Source: Paracoccus haematequi
GTDB taxonomy: Bacteria > Pseudomonadota > Alphaproteobacteria > Rhodobacterales > Rhodobacteraceae
Length of the DNA stretch: 64,000 nucleotides
Assembly: GCF_900631945.1 (NCBI RefSeq)
Contig: NZ_UZWE01000036.1
Coordinates: 1 to 64,000 of the forward strand
Direction: 5' to 3'
This document shows, piece by piece, positions 51,657 through 61,413 of the stretch. The number at the start of each line of letters is the position of its first letter. Positions within the stretch are counted from its first letter, which is position 1. Below the pieces are notes generated by a model that worked only from the letters and a program-made list of their open reading frames with translations, ran no database searches and was not told the DNA's origin. Position numbers and translations under genes: made by a program.

Positions 51657-53021
51657 CTAGCCCCTATCCCGAGAGACCAGGGGATCGCGCAGCAGATCGT
51701 CCCGGAACGGATCGTTGAACCGCGCCGCGCGCACCGCGCGGGTCAGGACCAGGATGTCGGACCGCAATTCGGCCACCATCTCGTCCCGCCCTTCGGCAAG
51801 ATCCGATGCCAGCCGGTTCAACGCGGTCTCGATCCCCGTCATGTCGGGCGGGGTGGGCGCCGGACGCTCGGCCTGGGCGCGGGCCAGATCGACCAGCCGA
51901 TCCTGACCCTGGGCCAGCCGCGACAGGGTTTCGGTCAGGGCTGCGACACGGGACTGCGATTCCCGATGGTCGGTTTCGCTGCGCTGGACCAGGGCCTCGA
52001 TCGCCTGGGCCATCACCACGACGCGTTCGTCGGCCATCGCGGCGGCCTCGTCGCGTTGCAGGTCGCGTCCGGCCTGGATCTGTTGCAGCCGGTCCATCTG
52101 GCCCGCCATCTGTTCCAGAAATCCCGCCAGGGCGGCTTGGTCCACGCCCTCGCCATCCGCTCCGGCCAGGCTGACGCGGGTGAAGCCCGACATCCATTCC
52201 TCAAGCTCGCGGTAGAAGCGGTTCTGGCCATGCGTCGCGAACAGTTCCAGCAGGCCCACGACCAGCGACCCGGCAAGACCCAGAAGCGAGGACGAAAAGG
52301 CCGTGGCCATGCCGCCAAGCTGGGCTTCAAGCCCGCTCATCAGCTTGTCGAACACCTGGATGCCGCTTTCGCCCTGCTGCGGGGCCAGGTTGCGGATCGT
52401 GTCGACCACCGCGGGAATGGTCGTCGCAAGACCATAGAAGGTTCCAAGAAGACCCAGGAAGATCAGTAGGTTGGACAGGTATCTTGTGATGTCGCGCAAT
52501 TCGTCGATGCGGGTTGCGACGGAATCCAGGATCGAGGTCGCGGCGCCGGTCGAGATCGTGCCCCCCACGGGTCCGCGCGTGCCCAGCAGCGCCGCCAGCG
52601 GCGCCAGCAGGCGCGGGGGCTGGTCGCCCGCGTCAGCCTCGCCCCGCGCGGCGATGCCCTTTTCCACCGCGTTGCGGCGGCGATGGGCAAAGCGTTCGAT
52701 CCAGCTGACCGACCGGATCAACTGGCCCACCTGCCAGAAGCAGGCCATGATGCCCAGGGCGAAGACCGCCAGGATCACGCCGTTCAGCCACAGGTTCGCC
52801 TGGAAGATCGGCAGGATCCGCCCATAGGCGACCCAACCGCCCGCCAGGACCAGGATCAGCACCGTCACCATCAAGACGATCTGGCGGACGGGCTGCGAAA
52901 AGCGGGGATTGGCAGGGCCTGTGTCGGACGAACGGGTCGCGGTGATCCGGCGATGCGCGGCGCCTGCGCGGCGGCCCAGCACGGGGGCATCGGGCTGTTG
53001 GCTGCTGGTTGGTTCGCTCAA
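51657..53021 (-). CDS. MotA/TolQ/ExbB-like channel protein
   Basis: About 454 residues from TTG 53021 (LSEPTSSQQPDAPVLGRRAG, resembling relatives that begin MSEP); TTG 53087 would add residues. Three hydrophobic segments are seen: IVLMVTVLILVLAGGWVAYG, GVILAVFALGIMACFWQVGQ and the ExbB/MotA core LLIFLGLLGTFYGLATTIPA with LEAQLGGMATAFSSSLLGLA GSLVVGLLEL. A long helical cytoplasmic tail follows. Paired with the OmpA/coiled-coil gene, it forms a proton-channel-type complex. Present as a pair in many Rhodobacteraceae. Confidence 0.82.
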   Translation of the reverse strand: MSEPTSSQQPDAPVLGRRAGAAHRRITATRSSDTGPANPRFSQPVRQIVLMVTVLILVLAGGWVAYGRILPIFQANLWLNGVILAVFALGIMACFWQVGQLIRSVSWIERFAHRRRNAVEKGIAARGEADAGDQPPRLLAPLAALLGTRGPVGGTISTGAATSILDSVATRIDELRDITRYLSNLLIFLGLLGTFYGLATTIPAVVDTIRNLAPQQGESGIQVFDKLMSGLEAQLGGMATAFSSSLLGLAGSLVVGLLELFATHGQNRFYRELEEWMSGFTRVSLAGADGEGVDQAALAGFLEQMAGQMDRLQQIQAGRDLQRDEAAAMADERVVVMAQAIEALVQRSETDHRESQSRVAALTETLSRLAQGQDRLVDLARAQAERPAPTPPDMTGIETALNRLASDLAEGRDEMVAELRSDILVLTRAVRAARFNDPFRDDLLRDPLVSRDRG

Positions 53022-53099
53022 CTGATCGCCTTCCCTGGCAGGACTGTCCTTGGACCCGACTGTAGGATGCAGCCCGGCGCTTGCCAAGCGATCCGAAAG

Positions 53100-53675
53100 T
53101 CAGTCGCGGGGGTTTGCGCCCGTTTCCAGCAGCTTGCGCACCTGGGCGGACAGGTCGTCCAGCACCGAGTCGCCCAGGCCGATCTGCGCCAGATGGGCGG
53201 CGGTGTTGAACAGGTAATCCGCATTCGGGCCGCGCGCGCCATGGGCCTGGGCGATGATCCGCGCCTGTTCGGTCAGGGCCAGCCCGCCCGCATATTGGAC
53301 ATGATCGCGCCGCATCACATAGGCCAGGGCCTCGACCTGGCGGCCGTCTTCCAGCCGCAGGGGCAGGATCGTTTCCTGATAGGCTTCCGTCACCAGTTCG
53401 CGGGCGCGCAGATAGGCCAGCACCTCGTCATGGTCGTGATCCGCGATCCGCAGCGCCACGCCGCCGCACTCCGCGTCCGGCTGTTCGTCCAGGCCCAGCA
53501 CCAACCCAGGCCGCGCCTGCGTGCCGCGATGCTGGACCGAGCGCAGGCAGAAGCTGCGGGCATAGCCCGTCACCCAGGCGCGCGCGGTCTCGACCGGGGA
53601 AAAACCCGGATCCCAGATCAGCGAACCGTAACCGAAGACCCAATCAATCCGTCGCATCCGTCCCAACCCGTCCAT
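53100..53675 (-). CDS. chaC: ChaC-type gamma-glutamylcyclotransferase
   Basis: A 191-residue enzyme that breaks glutathione-type gamma-glutamyl bonds to 5-oxoproline. The nucleotide-like VFGYGSLIWDPGF at residues 12-25 and the catalytic Glu region EAYQETILPLRLEDG are present, with YAGGLALTEQARIIAQAHG. Start is ATG 53675 (MDGLGRMRRIDW); ATG 53657 is equally possible. Confidence 0.88.
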   Translation of the reverse strand: MDGLGRMRRIDWVFGYGSLIWDPGFSPVETARAWVTGYARSFCLRSVQHRGTQARPGLVLGLDEQPDAECGGVALRIADHDHDEVLAYLRARELVTEAYQETILPLRLEDGRQVEALAYVMRRDHVQYAGGLALTEQARIIAQAHGARGPNADYLFNTAAHLAQIGLGDSVLDDLSAQVRKLLETGANPRD

Positions 53676-53715
53676 GTCCGCTCAAGCTAGGGCAGCACGG
53701 TCCGGGATGAAAGCC

Positions 53716-54636
53716 TCAGCCAGCCGGGGCGATGCGCCCGAAATCCGGGGCGGCGGTGTCCTGGCCTGCCTCGATGATGCCGCGCCGGATCGCGCGGGTG
53801 CGGGTGAAATAGTCGAACAACTGCTGGCCGTCGCCCATGCGGATGGCGCGTTGCAGCACGAACAGTTCCTCGGTGAAGCGGCCCAGGATGTCCAGCGTGG
53901 CGTCCTTGTTGTGCAGGAACACGTCGCGCCACATGGTCGGGTCGCTGGCGGCGATGCGGGTGAAGTCGCGGAAACCGGCGGCGGAATACTGCACCACTTC
54001 CTCGTCCGTGACGCGGCGCAGATGGTCGGCGACCCCCACCATGGTGAAGGCGATCAGATGCGGGGCGTGGCTGGTGACGGCCAGCACCAGGTCGTGATGC
54101 GCAGGCTCCATCCGGTCGGTCTTGGCGCCCATGGCGCGAACCAGGTCGGTGAGGCGGTCGACGGCGGCGGGATCGGTGTCGGGCAGCGGGGTCAGAAGCC
54201 ACCAGCGGTTGCGGAACAGGCTGGCAAAGCCCGCGCGCGGGCCGGAATGTTCGGTCCCCGCCAGCGGATGGCCCGGCACGAAATGGATGCCTTGCGGAAT
54301 ATGGGGCGCCACGGCGTCGATCACCGACTGCTTGACCGAACCCACATCCGTCACGGTTGCGCCCGGCTTCAGATGCGGCGCGATGTCCGCCGCGACTGCG
54401 GCCATCGCCCCCACGGGAACCGCCAGCACCACCAGATCGGCATCCGCCACCGCCTCGGCCGCGCTGTCGACGATGCGGTCGCAGAGGTTGATCTCGCGCG
54501 CGGTCTCTCGCGTTTCGGCGCTGCGGGCATAGCCGACGACTTCGCGCGCAAGGCCGCCCTCGCGGATGGCATGGGCCATGGACCCGGCGATGAGGCCCAG
54601 GCCGATCAGCGCCACGCGGTCATAGATCGCGCTCAT
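53716..54636 (-). CDS. tyrC: prephenate/arogenate dehydrogenase
   Basis: A 306-residue TyrA-family dehydrogenase for tyrosine synthesis. The Rossmann loop is VALIGLGLIAGSMAHAIREG, NAD-binding VVLAVPVGAMAAVAADIAPH, and VTDVGSVKQSVIDAV, GTEHSGPRAGFASLF, ASDPTMWRDVFLHNKD are family marks. It overlaps the hisC stop (ATGA), the typical hisC-tyrC pair in which the aminotransferase can also serve aromatic amino acid synthesis. Confidence 0.92.
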   Translation of the reverse strand: MSAIYDRVALIGLGLIAGSMAHAIREGGLAREVVGYARSAETRETAREINLCDRIVDSAAEAVADADLVVLAVPVGAMAAVAADIAPHLKPGATVTDVGSVKQSVIDAVAPHIPQGIHFVPGHPLAGTEHSGPRAGFASLFRNRWWLLTPLPDTDPAAVDRLTDLVRAMGAKTDRMEPAHHDLVLAVTSHAPHLIAFTMVGVADHLRRVTDEEVVQYSAAGFRDFTRIAASDPTMWRDVFLHNKDATLDILGRFTEELFVLQRAIRMGDGQQLFDYFTRTRAIRRGIIEAGQDTAAPDFGRIAPAG

Positions 54637-55724
54637 GCGCCCCTCCGATCCGCCATGAAGCGGCCCAGCGTTTCCAGCACGCGCGTCACACCCTGTTCGT
54701 CGCCCACCGTGATGCGCAGCGCGGCGGGCAGGCCATAGCCCGCGACGCGGCGGACCAGGATGCCGTCGTCGCGCAGGGCGGCATCGGCGGCCTCGGCCTC
54801 GGCCGGGTCGGCAAAGCGGGCCAGCACGAAATTGGCGAAACTTTCATCGCAGCCGATGCCCATCTGGATCAGCGAATTGCGCATCCGGTCGCGCATCCGG
54901 GCGTTCAGATCCGCGCAACGGTCGCGGAAGGCGGTGTCGCGGACGGCGGCCTCGGCCGCGGCCATCTGGGCGTTGGACAGGTTGAAGGGCTGGCGGATGC
55001 GGTTCAGCACGTCGATGATGTCGCGGGCCGCATAGCCCCAGCCGATCCGTAACCCGCCCAGCCCGTGGATCTTGGAAAACGTGCGCGTCATGACGACGTT
55101 CGGATGCCGGTCCACCAGTCCCGCGCCGCCATCGGCGCCCGCCGCGAATTCGGTATAGGCGCCGTCATGGACCAGCAGCACGCTGGACGGCAGCCCGCCC
55201 GCCAGCCGCTGCACCTCGTCCGGGGTCAGCATCGTGCCGGTCGGGTTGGCCGGATTGGCGATGAAGACGATCCGCGTCCGGTCGGTCACGGCGGCCAGGA
55301 TCGCGTCCACGTCGATGCGGCGGTCGGCTTCGGGAACCGTCACCGGAACCGCGCCGACCATCCGCGCCAGGATCGGATACATGGAAAAGCCATGTTCGGT
55401 GGTAATGACCTCGTCCCCTGTCCCGGCAAAGGCCTGGACCACGAATTGCAGCACCTCGTCCGAGCCGACGCCGCAGATGATCCGGTCGGGATCCAGCCCG
55501 TGGACCTCGCCGATGGCACGGCGCAGGGGGGCATGGTCGGTGTTCGGATAACGGTGCAGATCCCCCGCCGCCGCCACATAGGCCGCGCGCGCCTTGTCGC
55601 TGGAACCCAGCGGGTTTTCGTTCGACGACAGCTTCAGCACATCGCTGCGCCCCGGCAGCCTGCTTTCGCCGCTGACGTAGAGCGCGATGTCCATGATGCC
55701 GGGCTGGGGGGTGATTTGCGTCAT
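54633..55724 (-). CDS. hisC: histidinol-phosphate aminotransferase
   Basis: A 363-residue PLP aminotransferase (MTQITPQPGIMDIALYVSGE). LSSNENPLGSSDKARAAY, the Asn/Asp region FIANPANPTGTMLTPDEVQ, the PLP Lys loop TRTFSKIHGLGGLRIGWGY and the C-terminal Arg LPAALRITVGDEQ are intact. It may accept phenylpyruvate as in other hisC-tyrC pairs. ATG 55724 is preferred over the upstream frame extension. Confidence 0.93.
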   Translation of the reverse strand: MTQITPQPGIMDIALYVSGESRLPGRSDVLKLSSNENPLGSSDKARAAYVAAAGDLHRYPNTDHAPLRRAIGEVHGLDPDRIICGVGSDEVLQFVVQAFAGTGDEVITTEHGFSMYPILARMVGAVPVTVPEADRRIDVDAILAAVTDRTRIVFIANPANPTGTMLTPDEVQRLAGGLPSSVLLVHDGAYTEFAAGADGGAGLVDRHPNVVMTRTFSKIHGLGGLRIGWGYAARDIIDVLNRIRQPFNLSNAQMAAAEAAVRDTAFRDRCADLNARMRDRMRNSLIQMGIGCDESFANFVLARFADPAEAEAADAALRDDGILVRRVAGYGLPAALRITVGDEQGVTRVLETLGRFMADRRGA

Positions 55725-55786
55725 GTCGGGATCCTCTCGCAGCCCCTTTAGTGCATGATGAAACGGCAAGAAAGATCGGCGGCAAC

Positions 55787-55816
55787 GAAAAAGGCCGCAC
55801 CCCGAAGGATGCGGCC
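55787..55816 (-). terminator. rho-independent terminator of rpsD
   Basis: On the minus strand GGCCGCATCC-TTCGG-GGTGCGGCC is followed by TTTTTC, 25 bp after the rpsD stop. Confidence 0.85.
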
Positions 55817-55840
55817 CGATGCTTTGCCGGAACCGAGGGA

Positions 55841-56461
55841 TCAGTTCTTGGCGTAGTATTCGACGACCAGGTTCGGTTCCATCACCACGGCATAGGGCAC
55901 GTCGCCCAGGGCGGGGGTGCGCACGAAGGTCGCGGTCATCTTGTTGTGGTCGACCTCCAGATAGTCGGGCACGTCGCGTTCAGCCAGGCCGACGGCCTCC
56001 AGCACGATGGCCAGCTGGCGCGACCGTTCGCGGATCGAGATCACGTCGCCTTCCTTGACGCGGTACGAGGCGATGTTGACGCGCTTACCGTTCACCTCGA
56101 TATGGCCGTGGTTCACGAACTGACGGGCGGCGAAGATGGTCGGCACGAATTTCGCACGATAGACCACGGCATCCAGCCGGCGCTCCAGCAGGCCGATCAG
56201 GTTTTCGCCGGTGTCGCCCTTGACGCGCTCGGCTTCGGCATAGATGCGGCGGAACTGCTTTTCGGTCAGGTCGCCGTAATAGCCCTTGAGCTTCTGCTTG
56301 GCGCGCAGCTGCGTGCCGAAGTCCGACAGCTTGTTCTTGCGGCGCTGGCCGTGCTGGCCGGGGCCGTATTCGCGACGGTTGACCGGGGACTTGGCGCGGC
56401 CCCAGATGTTTTCGCCCATGCGGCGGTCGATCTTGTACTTGGCAGAGGTGCGTTTGGTCAC
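55841..56461 (-). CDS. rpsD: 30S ribosomal protein S4
   Basis: A 206-residue S4 from a GTG start at 56461 ([20 protein letters not shown]), followed by the S4 RNA-binding domain with [20 protein letters not shown] and [20 protein letters not shown]. Its message ends in a clear terminator. It is an orphan S4, not in the alpha operon, as is usual in this class. Ribosome site AGGAG lies 6-10 bp upstream. Confidence 0.96.
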   Translation of the reverse strand: MTKRTSAKYKIDRRMGENIWGRAKSPVNRREYGPGQHGQRRKNKLSDFGTQLRAKQKLKGYYGDLTEKQFRRIYAEAERVKGDTGENLIGLLERRLDAVVYRAKFVPTIFAARQFVNHGHIEVNGKRVNIASYRVKEGDVISIRERSRQLAIVLEAVGLAERDVPDYLEVDHNKMTATFVRTPALGDVPYAVVMEPNLVVEYYAKN

Positions 56462-56586
56462 CGCTGATCTCCTTCTTTGCGTTGTCGAAGGGCGTTGTCC
56501 TTTGGCCGAAAGGCCCGACAGGCTTCCCCTTGCGGGGTCCACCAACACCAATGGAAGCGGCGCTTATAAGGGCGGACGCGCCGCTG

Positions 56587-57693
56587 TCAAGCCAGCGCGC
56601 CGTCCGGTTCGAAGAAATGCGCCAGCGGCAGGGCGGCGGCGCCCAGGATCCGGGCGCTGCGGGCCAGGCTGCCCTCGACGATCCGGGGCCGGTCGATGCC
56701 CGCGGCGGGCAGACGTTCCAGGGCGGCGCGCGTGGCATCGGCCAGGGCGCGGCGGGTGGCGGGCGGCACCGCGCCATCGATCACCACCACCGGAATGTCC
56801 AGCAGCGCGGTGGCCGACAGCGCCGCGAAGGCCAGCGCCTCGGCCGATTCGGCGATCCAGGCGGCTTCGATGTCCGGCGGCACCAGCCAACCGGAATCGT
56901 CGGGCGGCAGGGACCGTCCCAGCCGCGATTCCAGTGTCGAGACCGAGGCCACATCCAGCAGCTGCCGCCCGCCGGGGATCGGCATCGACCCCAAGGCCCC
57001 GGCGTTGCGGCGCGGCCCGACCCGCAGCCGCCCGTCCAGCACCACGCCGCCGCCCGCGAAATGCGCGATATAGAGATGCGCGAAATCGGCGGGCAGGGCT
57101 GTCCGGCCGAAGATCAGCTCCGCCGCGCAGGCGGTGCTGGCGTCGTTTTCCAGGAATACCGGGAAGGGCAGGTCTTCGGCCAGCCGGGCCGACAGGTCGA
57201 AGCCGTGCCAGTCCGCCATCCCCGCGCCCCAGTCCCACAGCCGGAACGGTGTCGCGACGCCCAGCCCGGCGATTCGGAGGGGATTGGGCAACGAGGCCAG
57301 GATCGTCGCGATCCCGTGGCGCGCGAACGTCACGATCCGTTCCGGGGTCGGATGGGTGTATATCTCTTGCCGATGGATCTTTACCGTTCCGGCGAAGTCC
57401 ACCAAGGCCAGTTCGACCAGCCTGCGGCCCAGCTTCAGCCCCAGGAACAGCGCGCCCTCGGGGGCCAGGGACAGGGGTGTCGTGGGCTGGCCCACCTTGC
57501 CGCGAACCACCGCACCTGCATCCAGAAACCCGTTCTGGATCAGTTTTCTTGTTAGGTTGGTGATGGCCTGGGGCGACAGTCCGGTGGCCTGCGCAAGGGC
57601 CGCGCGGGGCAGGGGGCCGCGCCTGCGGATCAGCGACAGGATCGACCGCTCGTTCCGGCTGAGTTCCAGCCAATGTCTTGGGGTGTTCAGCAT
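56587..57693 (-). CDS. frcR: ROK-family transcriptional regulator of fructose uptake
   Basis: A 368-residue ROK repressor ([20 protein letters not shown]). The winged [23 protein letters not shown] is at about residues 27-46; the sugar-kinase-like domain has [20 protein letters not shown] and [16 protein letters not shown]. The glucokinase zinc motif CxCGxxGC is absent, as in many regulators. Divergent from frcBCAK, the same layout as Sinorhizobium frcR. Symbol by analogy. Confidence 0.8.
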   Translation of the reverse strand: MLNTPRHWLELSRNERSILSLIRRRGPLPRAALAQATGLSPQAITNLTRKLIQNGFLDAGAVVRGKVGQPTTPLSLAPEGALFLGLKLGRRLVELALVDFAGTVKIHRQEIYTHPTPERIVTFARHGIATILASLPNPLRIAGLGVATPFRLWDWGAGMADWHGFDLSARLAEDLPFPVFLENDASTACAAELIFGRTALPADFAHLYIAHFAGGGVVLDGRLRVGPRRNAGALGSMPIPGGRQLLDVASVSTLESRLGRSLPPDDSGWLVPPDIEAAWIAESAEALAFAALSATALLDIPVVVIDGAVPPATRRALADATRAALERLPAAGIDRPRIVEGSLARSARILGAAALPLAHFFEPDGALA

Positions 57694-57718
57694 GGGGGAC
57701 GGCCTCCTCTCATGTATT

Positions 57719-57735
57719 AATCAACATGATTGATT
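57719..57735. promoter_or_regulatory. candidate FrcR operator
   Basis: AATCAA-CATGA-TTGATT, a perfect 6-bp inverted repeat with a 5-bp centre, lies between divergent frcR and frcB. A TTGACA-like -35 element (57738) directly follows. ROK repressors bind such palindromes. Confidence 0.5.
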
Positions 57736-57812
57736 TATTGACAAGAGGAAACGCTTCGTGCTTCCTGATCAGGCAAGGCGGAGGAGGTGCCGCCATTCGG
57801 AGGAGTTTCGGA

Positions 57813-58841
57813 ATGATCATCACATCATCGCTGCGTCTGTCGCTGGCCGCTTCCGTGCTGGCCTTGTCGGCAGGTGTCGCCACCGCGCAGGATCCGGTCA
57901 AGGCCTGCATCATCACCAAGACCGACATCAACCCCTTCTTCGTGAAGATGAAGGAAGGCGCCACCGCCAAGGCGCAGGAACTGGGCATCGAGCTGATGAG
58001 CTTCGCGGGCAAGATCGACGGCGATCACGAGACCCAGCAGCAGGCCATGGAAAGCTGCATCGCGGCGGGGGTGAAGGGCATCCTGATCACCGCGTCGGAC
58101 ACCAAGGCCATCACGGAATCGGTCAAGCAGGCGCGCGACGCGGGGATCCTGGTCATCGCGCTTGACACGCCCCTGGATCCCATCGACGCGGCGGACGCGA
58201 CCTTCGCCACCGACAACCGCGAGGCGGGCCGCCTGATCGGCGCCTGGGCTGCGGGCAAGATGGGCGATGCGGCCAAGGATGCCCGGATCGCCCTGCTGGA
58301 TCTGTCGGCCAGCGCGCCCTCGGTCGACGTGCTGCGCGACCAGGGTTTCCTGGAAGGCTTCGGCGTCGATGTGAAGGACAACAATGTCATCGGCGACGAG
58401 GATGACGCCCGCATCGTCGGCCACGACGTGACCTCGGGGAACGAGGAAGGCGGCCGCCAGGCGATGGAGGCGCTGATGCAGAAGGATCCCGCCATCAACC
58501 TGGTCTATACGATCAACGAACCCGCTGCCGCCGGAGCCTATGAGGCGCTGAAATCCTTTGGCATGGAAGGCAATGCGATCATCGTGTCCGTGGATGGCGG
58601 CTGCCCCGGCGTGGAGAACGTCAAGGCGGGCGTGATCGGCGCGACCTCGCAGCAATATCCGCTGAAGATGGCGTCCATGGGGATCGAGGCGATTGCCGCC
58701 TATGCCAAGGACGGCACCAAGCCGCAAGCGACCGAGGGTCTGGATTTCACCGATACCGGCGTGAACCTGGTCACCGACCAGCCGGTCGAGGGCGTGCCCT
58801 CGATCAGCGTCGAGGATGGCCTGGCCCAGTGCTGGGGCTGA
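57813..58841 (+). CDS. frcB: fructose ABC transporter substrate-binding protein
   Basis: A 342-residue periplasmic binding protein with a signal peptide [26 protein letters not shown] cut before Asp-Pro. The peripla_BP_4-type fold is evident: [40 protein letters not shown] and [23 protein letters not shown] 57813 has CGGAGGAG upstream. Closest in layout to the frcBCAK operon; ligand specificity for fructose is inferred. Confidence 0.88.
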   Translation: MIITSSLRLSLAASVLALSAGVATAQDPVKACIITKTDINPFFVKMKEGATAKAQELGIELMSFAGKIDGDHETQQQAMESCIAAGVKGILITASDTKAITESVKQARDAGILVIALDTPLDPIDAADATFATDNREAGRLIGAWAAGKMGDAAKDARIALLDLSASAPSVDVLRDQGFLEGFGVDVKDNNVIGDEDDARIVGHDVTSGNEEGGRQAMEALMQKDPAINLVYTINEPAAAGAYEALKSFGMEGNAIIVSVDGGCPGVENVKAGVIGATSQQYPLKMASMGIEAIAAYAKDGTKPQATEGLDFTDTGVNLVTDQPVEGVPSISVEDGLAQCWG

Positions 58842-58853
58842 CCTGACCGACCT

Positions 58854-58880
58854 GGGGGCGGTGCCATGCAGCCGCCGCCC
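58854..58880 (+). ncRNA. stem-loop between frcB and frcC
   Basis: GGGGGCGG pairs with CCGCCGCCC across a short loop, with no U tract. Such hairpins after binding-protein genes often raise its mRNA level relative to the permease. This is a structure in the transcript, not a separate RNA gene. Confidence 0.4.
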
Positions 58881-58907
58881 TTCCTCCCCTGAACACCGGA
58901 GGGACTG

Positions 58908-59963
58908 ATGTCCGACACCCCCGACCCCGTGGTCGCGCGCAACCCGTCCGAGACGGTCGCCCGCTTCGACCATCACTCGCGCGGCGCGCTTGACCGGGTG
59001 CAGCACTTCCTGCACCGCTATCCGACCATGGTTCCGGTCATCGTGCTGGTGCTGTCGGTGATCGCCTTCGGGCTGATTTCACCCAACTTCTTTTCGGCCT
59101 TCAACCTGTCGCTGATCCTGCAACAGGTGGCGGTCGTCGGCACCCTGGCCGCCGCGCAGTCGCTGGTGATCCTGACGGCGGGCATCGACCTGTCGGTCGG
59201 CGCGGTCATGGTGATGGTGTCCGTGATCATGGGCAAGCTGTCGGTCGATTTCGGCATTCCGGTGCCGGTCTCGATCCTGATCGGGCTGGCGGTCGGGGCC
59301 GCGACCGGGGCGCTGAACGGCGCGCTTGTGACGCGGCTGAAGCTGCCGCCCTTCATCACCACGCTGGGGACATGGAATATCTTCCTGGCATTGAATTATT
59401 ACCTGTCCAACCGCGAGACCATCCGCAGCCAGACCCTGGACGCCGAGGCCCCGCTGCTGAAGTTCTTCGGCGAGCGCTTCACCTTGGGGGGCGCGGTCCT
59501 GACCTATGGCGTGGTGCTGATGATCGTGGTCTTTGCGGTCCTGTGGTATGCCTTGTACCAGACCGCCTGGGGGCGCCGGGTCTATGCGGTGGGCGACGAT
59601 CCCGAATCCGCGGCGCTTGCCGGGATCCAGACCAAACGCGTGCTGATGTCGGTCTATATGGCCGCAGGTGTCATCTGCGGGCTGGCGGCCTGGTCGTCGA
59701 TCGGCCGGGTGGGTTCGGTCAGCCCGACCTCGTTCTTCGAGGCGAACCTGGAATCCATTACCGCCGTGGTGATCGGAGGAATCTCGCTGTTCGGCGGGCG
59801 CGGATCCATCCTGGGGCCGCTGATCGGGGCGCTGATCGTCGGCGTCTTCAATTCCGGGCTGCGGCTGGCCGGTGTGGACGTGCTGTGGCAGCTGTTCGCG
59901 ACCGGCTGGCTGATCATCGTCGCCGTCGCCATCGACCAATGGATCAGGAAGATTTCGTCATGA
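58908..59963 (+). CDS. frcC: fructose ABC transporter permease
   Basis: A 351-residue ribose/xylose-type permease with about nine to ten membrane helices. Marks: VPVIVLVLSVIAFGLISPNF, QSLVILTAGIDLSVGAVMVM (the EAA-like loop G-I-D-L-S-V-G), GALVTRLKLPPFITTLGTW and SITAVVIGGISLFGGRGSIL. ATG 58908 has GGAGGGAC upstream. Its stop overlaps frcA start. Confidence 0.9.
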   Translation: MSDTPDPVVARNPSETVARFDHHSRGALDRVQHFLHRYPTMVPVIVLVLSVIAFGLISPNFFSAFNLSLILQQVAVVGTLAAAQSLVILTAGIDLSVGAVMVMVSVIMGKLSVDFGIPVPVSILIGLAVGAATGALNGALVTRLKLPPFITTLGTWNIFLALNYYLSNRETIRSQTLDAEAPLLKFFGERFTLGGAVLTYGVVLMIVVFAVLWYALYQTAWGRRVYAVGDDPESAALAGIQTKRVLMSVYMAAGVICGLAAWSSIGRVGSVSPTSFFEANLESITAVVIGGISLFGGRGSILGPLIGALIVGVFNSGLRLAGVDVLWQLFATGWLIIVAVAIDQWIRKISS

Positions 59964-60733
59964 CCCAGCCGCTTCTCTATGCCCGCAACCTGGTCAAGCG
60001 CTATGGCCGCGTAACCGCAATGGACCGCGCCGACTTCGACCTGTATCCCGGAGAGATCCTGGCCGTGATCGGCGACAACGGCGCGGGGAAATCCAGCCTG
60101 ATCAAGGCCATTTCCGGCGCCGTGCAGCCAGACGAAGGCGAGATCAGGCTGGACGGCCAGCCGGTCAGCTTCGCCAGCCCGCTGGAGGCCCGGAAGGCCG
60201 GAATCGAGACTGTCTATCAGACCCTGGCCTTGTCGCCCGCCCTGTCGATTTCCGACAACATGTTTATGGGTCGGGAAATCCGCCGCCCCGGCATCATGGG
60301 CCGGTGGTTCGGGATGCTGGACAAGCCTGCGATGGACGCGTTCTCCCGCCAGAAGCTGTCGGAACTGGGGCTGATGACGATCCAGAACATCAACCAGCCG
60401 GTGGAAACTCTGTCGGGCGGCCAGCGGCAGGGCGTCGCGGTGGCGCGCGCCGCGGCCTTTGGCAGCCGGGTCATCATCCTGGACGAGCCGACCGCCGCGC
60501 TTGGCGTCAAGGAAAGCCGCCGGGTGCTGGATCTGATCCTGGACGTGCGGTCGCGCGGAATCCCCATCGTGCTGATCAGCCACAACATGCCCCATGTGTT
60601 CGAGGTGGCCGACCGCATTCATATCCACCGCCTGGGCAAGCGGCTGTGCGTCATCAATCCCAAGGAACACACGATGTCGGACGCGGTCGCCTATATGACC
60701 GGGGCCCGTGTGCCCGAGGGGATCGCCGCGTGA
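59960..60733 (+). CDS. frcA: fructose ABC transporter ATP-binding protein
   Basis: A 257-residue single-domain ABC ATPase. Walker A GDNGAGKSSLIKAISG, signature VETLSGGQRQGVAVARAAAF, Walker B VIILDEPTAALGVKESRRVL, His switch IPIVLISHNMPHVFE. It pairs with frcC. Reading overlaps frcC by 4 bp. Confidence 0.92.
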   Translation: MTQPLLYARNLVKRYGRVTAMDRADFDLYPGEILAVIGDNGAGKSSLIKAISGAVQPDEGEIRLDGQPVSFASPLEARKAGIETVYQTLALSPALSISDNMFMGREIRRPGIMGRWFGMLDKPAMDAFSRQKLSELGLMTIQNINQPVETLSGGQRQGVAVARAAAFGSRVIILDEPTAALGVKESRRVLDLILDVRSRGIPIVLISHNMPHVFEVADRIHIHRLGKRLCVINPKEHTMSDAVAYMTGARVPEGIAA

Positions 60734-60810
60734 CGGGCCTGGAAGGGGGGCTTTGCCCCCCGTCCTTCGGACTCCCCCCAGGATATTTGGACAAAGGAGA
60801 AGGGCTGGCC

Positions 60811-61413
60811 GTGCTGGACCGCATCCGGTCGCTGGAAGGCGGGCGGGTTCTTGTGGCGGTGGCGGGCGCGCCGGGATCGGGCAAGTCCACCCTGGCCGAG
60901 GCGTTGGTGGCGCGGCTGGACGATGCCGTTCTGGTGCCGATGGACGGGTTTCATCTGGACGATCGGGTGCTGTCCGCGCGCGGGTTGCTGGCGCGCAAGG
61001 GGGCCGTCGAGACCTTTGATGCCGAAGGGTTTGCGGTTCTGGTCGAACGGCTGGCGATGCCGGGGACAGAGGTGATCTTTCCGGTTTTCGACCGGAGCCG
61101 CGAAATCGCGGTGGCGGGGGCCGGGGTCGTGGCCCCGGATCATCGGATCGTGGTGATCGAAGGCAATTACCTGCTGCTGGACGCGGCGCCCTGGAATCGG
61201 CTGCGCTTCGATCTGACGGTGTGGCTGGACGTGCCGGTCGGCGAGCTGGAACGCCGCCTGACCGCCCGATGGCAGGGCTTCGGCAAGGACACCGACCGGA
61301 TCGCCGCGCATCTGCGCAACGACCTTGCCAATGCCCGGTTCGTGACGGCGCGGTCCCGCCGGGCGGATCTGTCAGTCGCGCAGGCCCCGCATCAGGAACC
61401 ATGCCAGGGCTGA
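60811..61413 (+). CDS. frcK: P-loop kinase of the fructose operon (FrcK-like)
   Basis: A 200-residue P-loop kinase of the uridine kinase/PRK-like group. Walker A is VAVAGAPGSGKSTLAEALVA, followed by VPMDGFHLDDRVLSARGLL, the conserved D-x-F-H loop, and later VVIEGNYLLLDAAPWNRLRF, LDVPVGELERRLTARWQGFG. GTG 60811 is chosen because AAGGAG lies 11 bp upstream; GTG 60730 is a longer alternative. A hairpin GGGGGGC/GCCCCCC and the phrase AGGATATTTGGACAAAG lie just before. It overlaps the convergent efflux gene by 42 bp. Confidence 0.78.
   Translation: MLDRIRSLEGGRVLVAVAGAPGSGKSTLAEALVARLDDAVLVPMDGFHLDDRVLSARGLLARKGAVETFDAEGFAVLVERLAMPGTEVIFPVFDRSREIAVAGAGVVAPDHRIVVIEGNYLLLDAAPWNRLRFDLTVWLDVPVGELERRLTARWQGFGKDTDRIAAHLRNDLANARFVTARSRRADLSVAQAPHQEPCQG

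Noticed and set aside
49974..53021. Zorya anti-phage system
   Set aside because: The MotA/MotB-like pair fits ZorA/ZorB in outline, but ZorC/ZorD or ZorE partners are missing and the location is a conserved core region.
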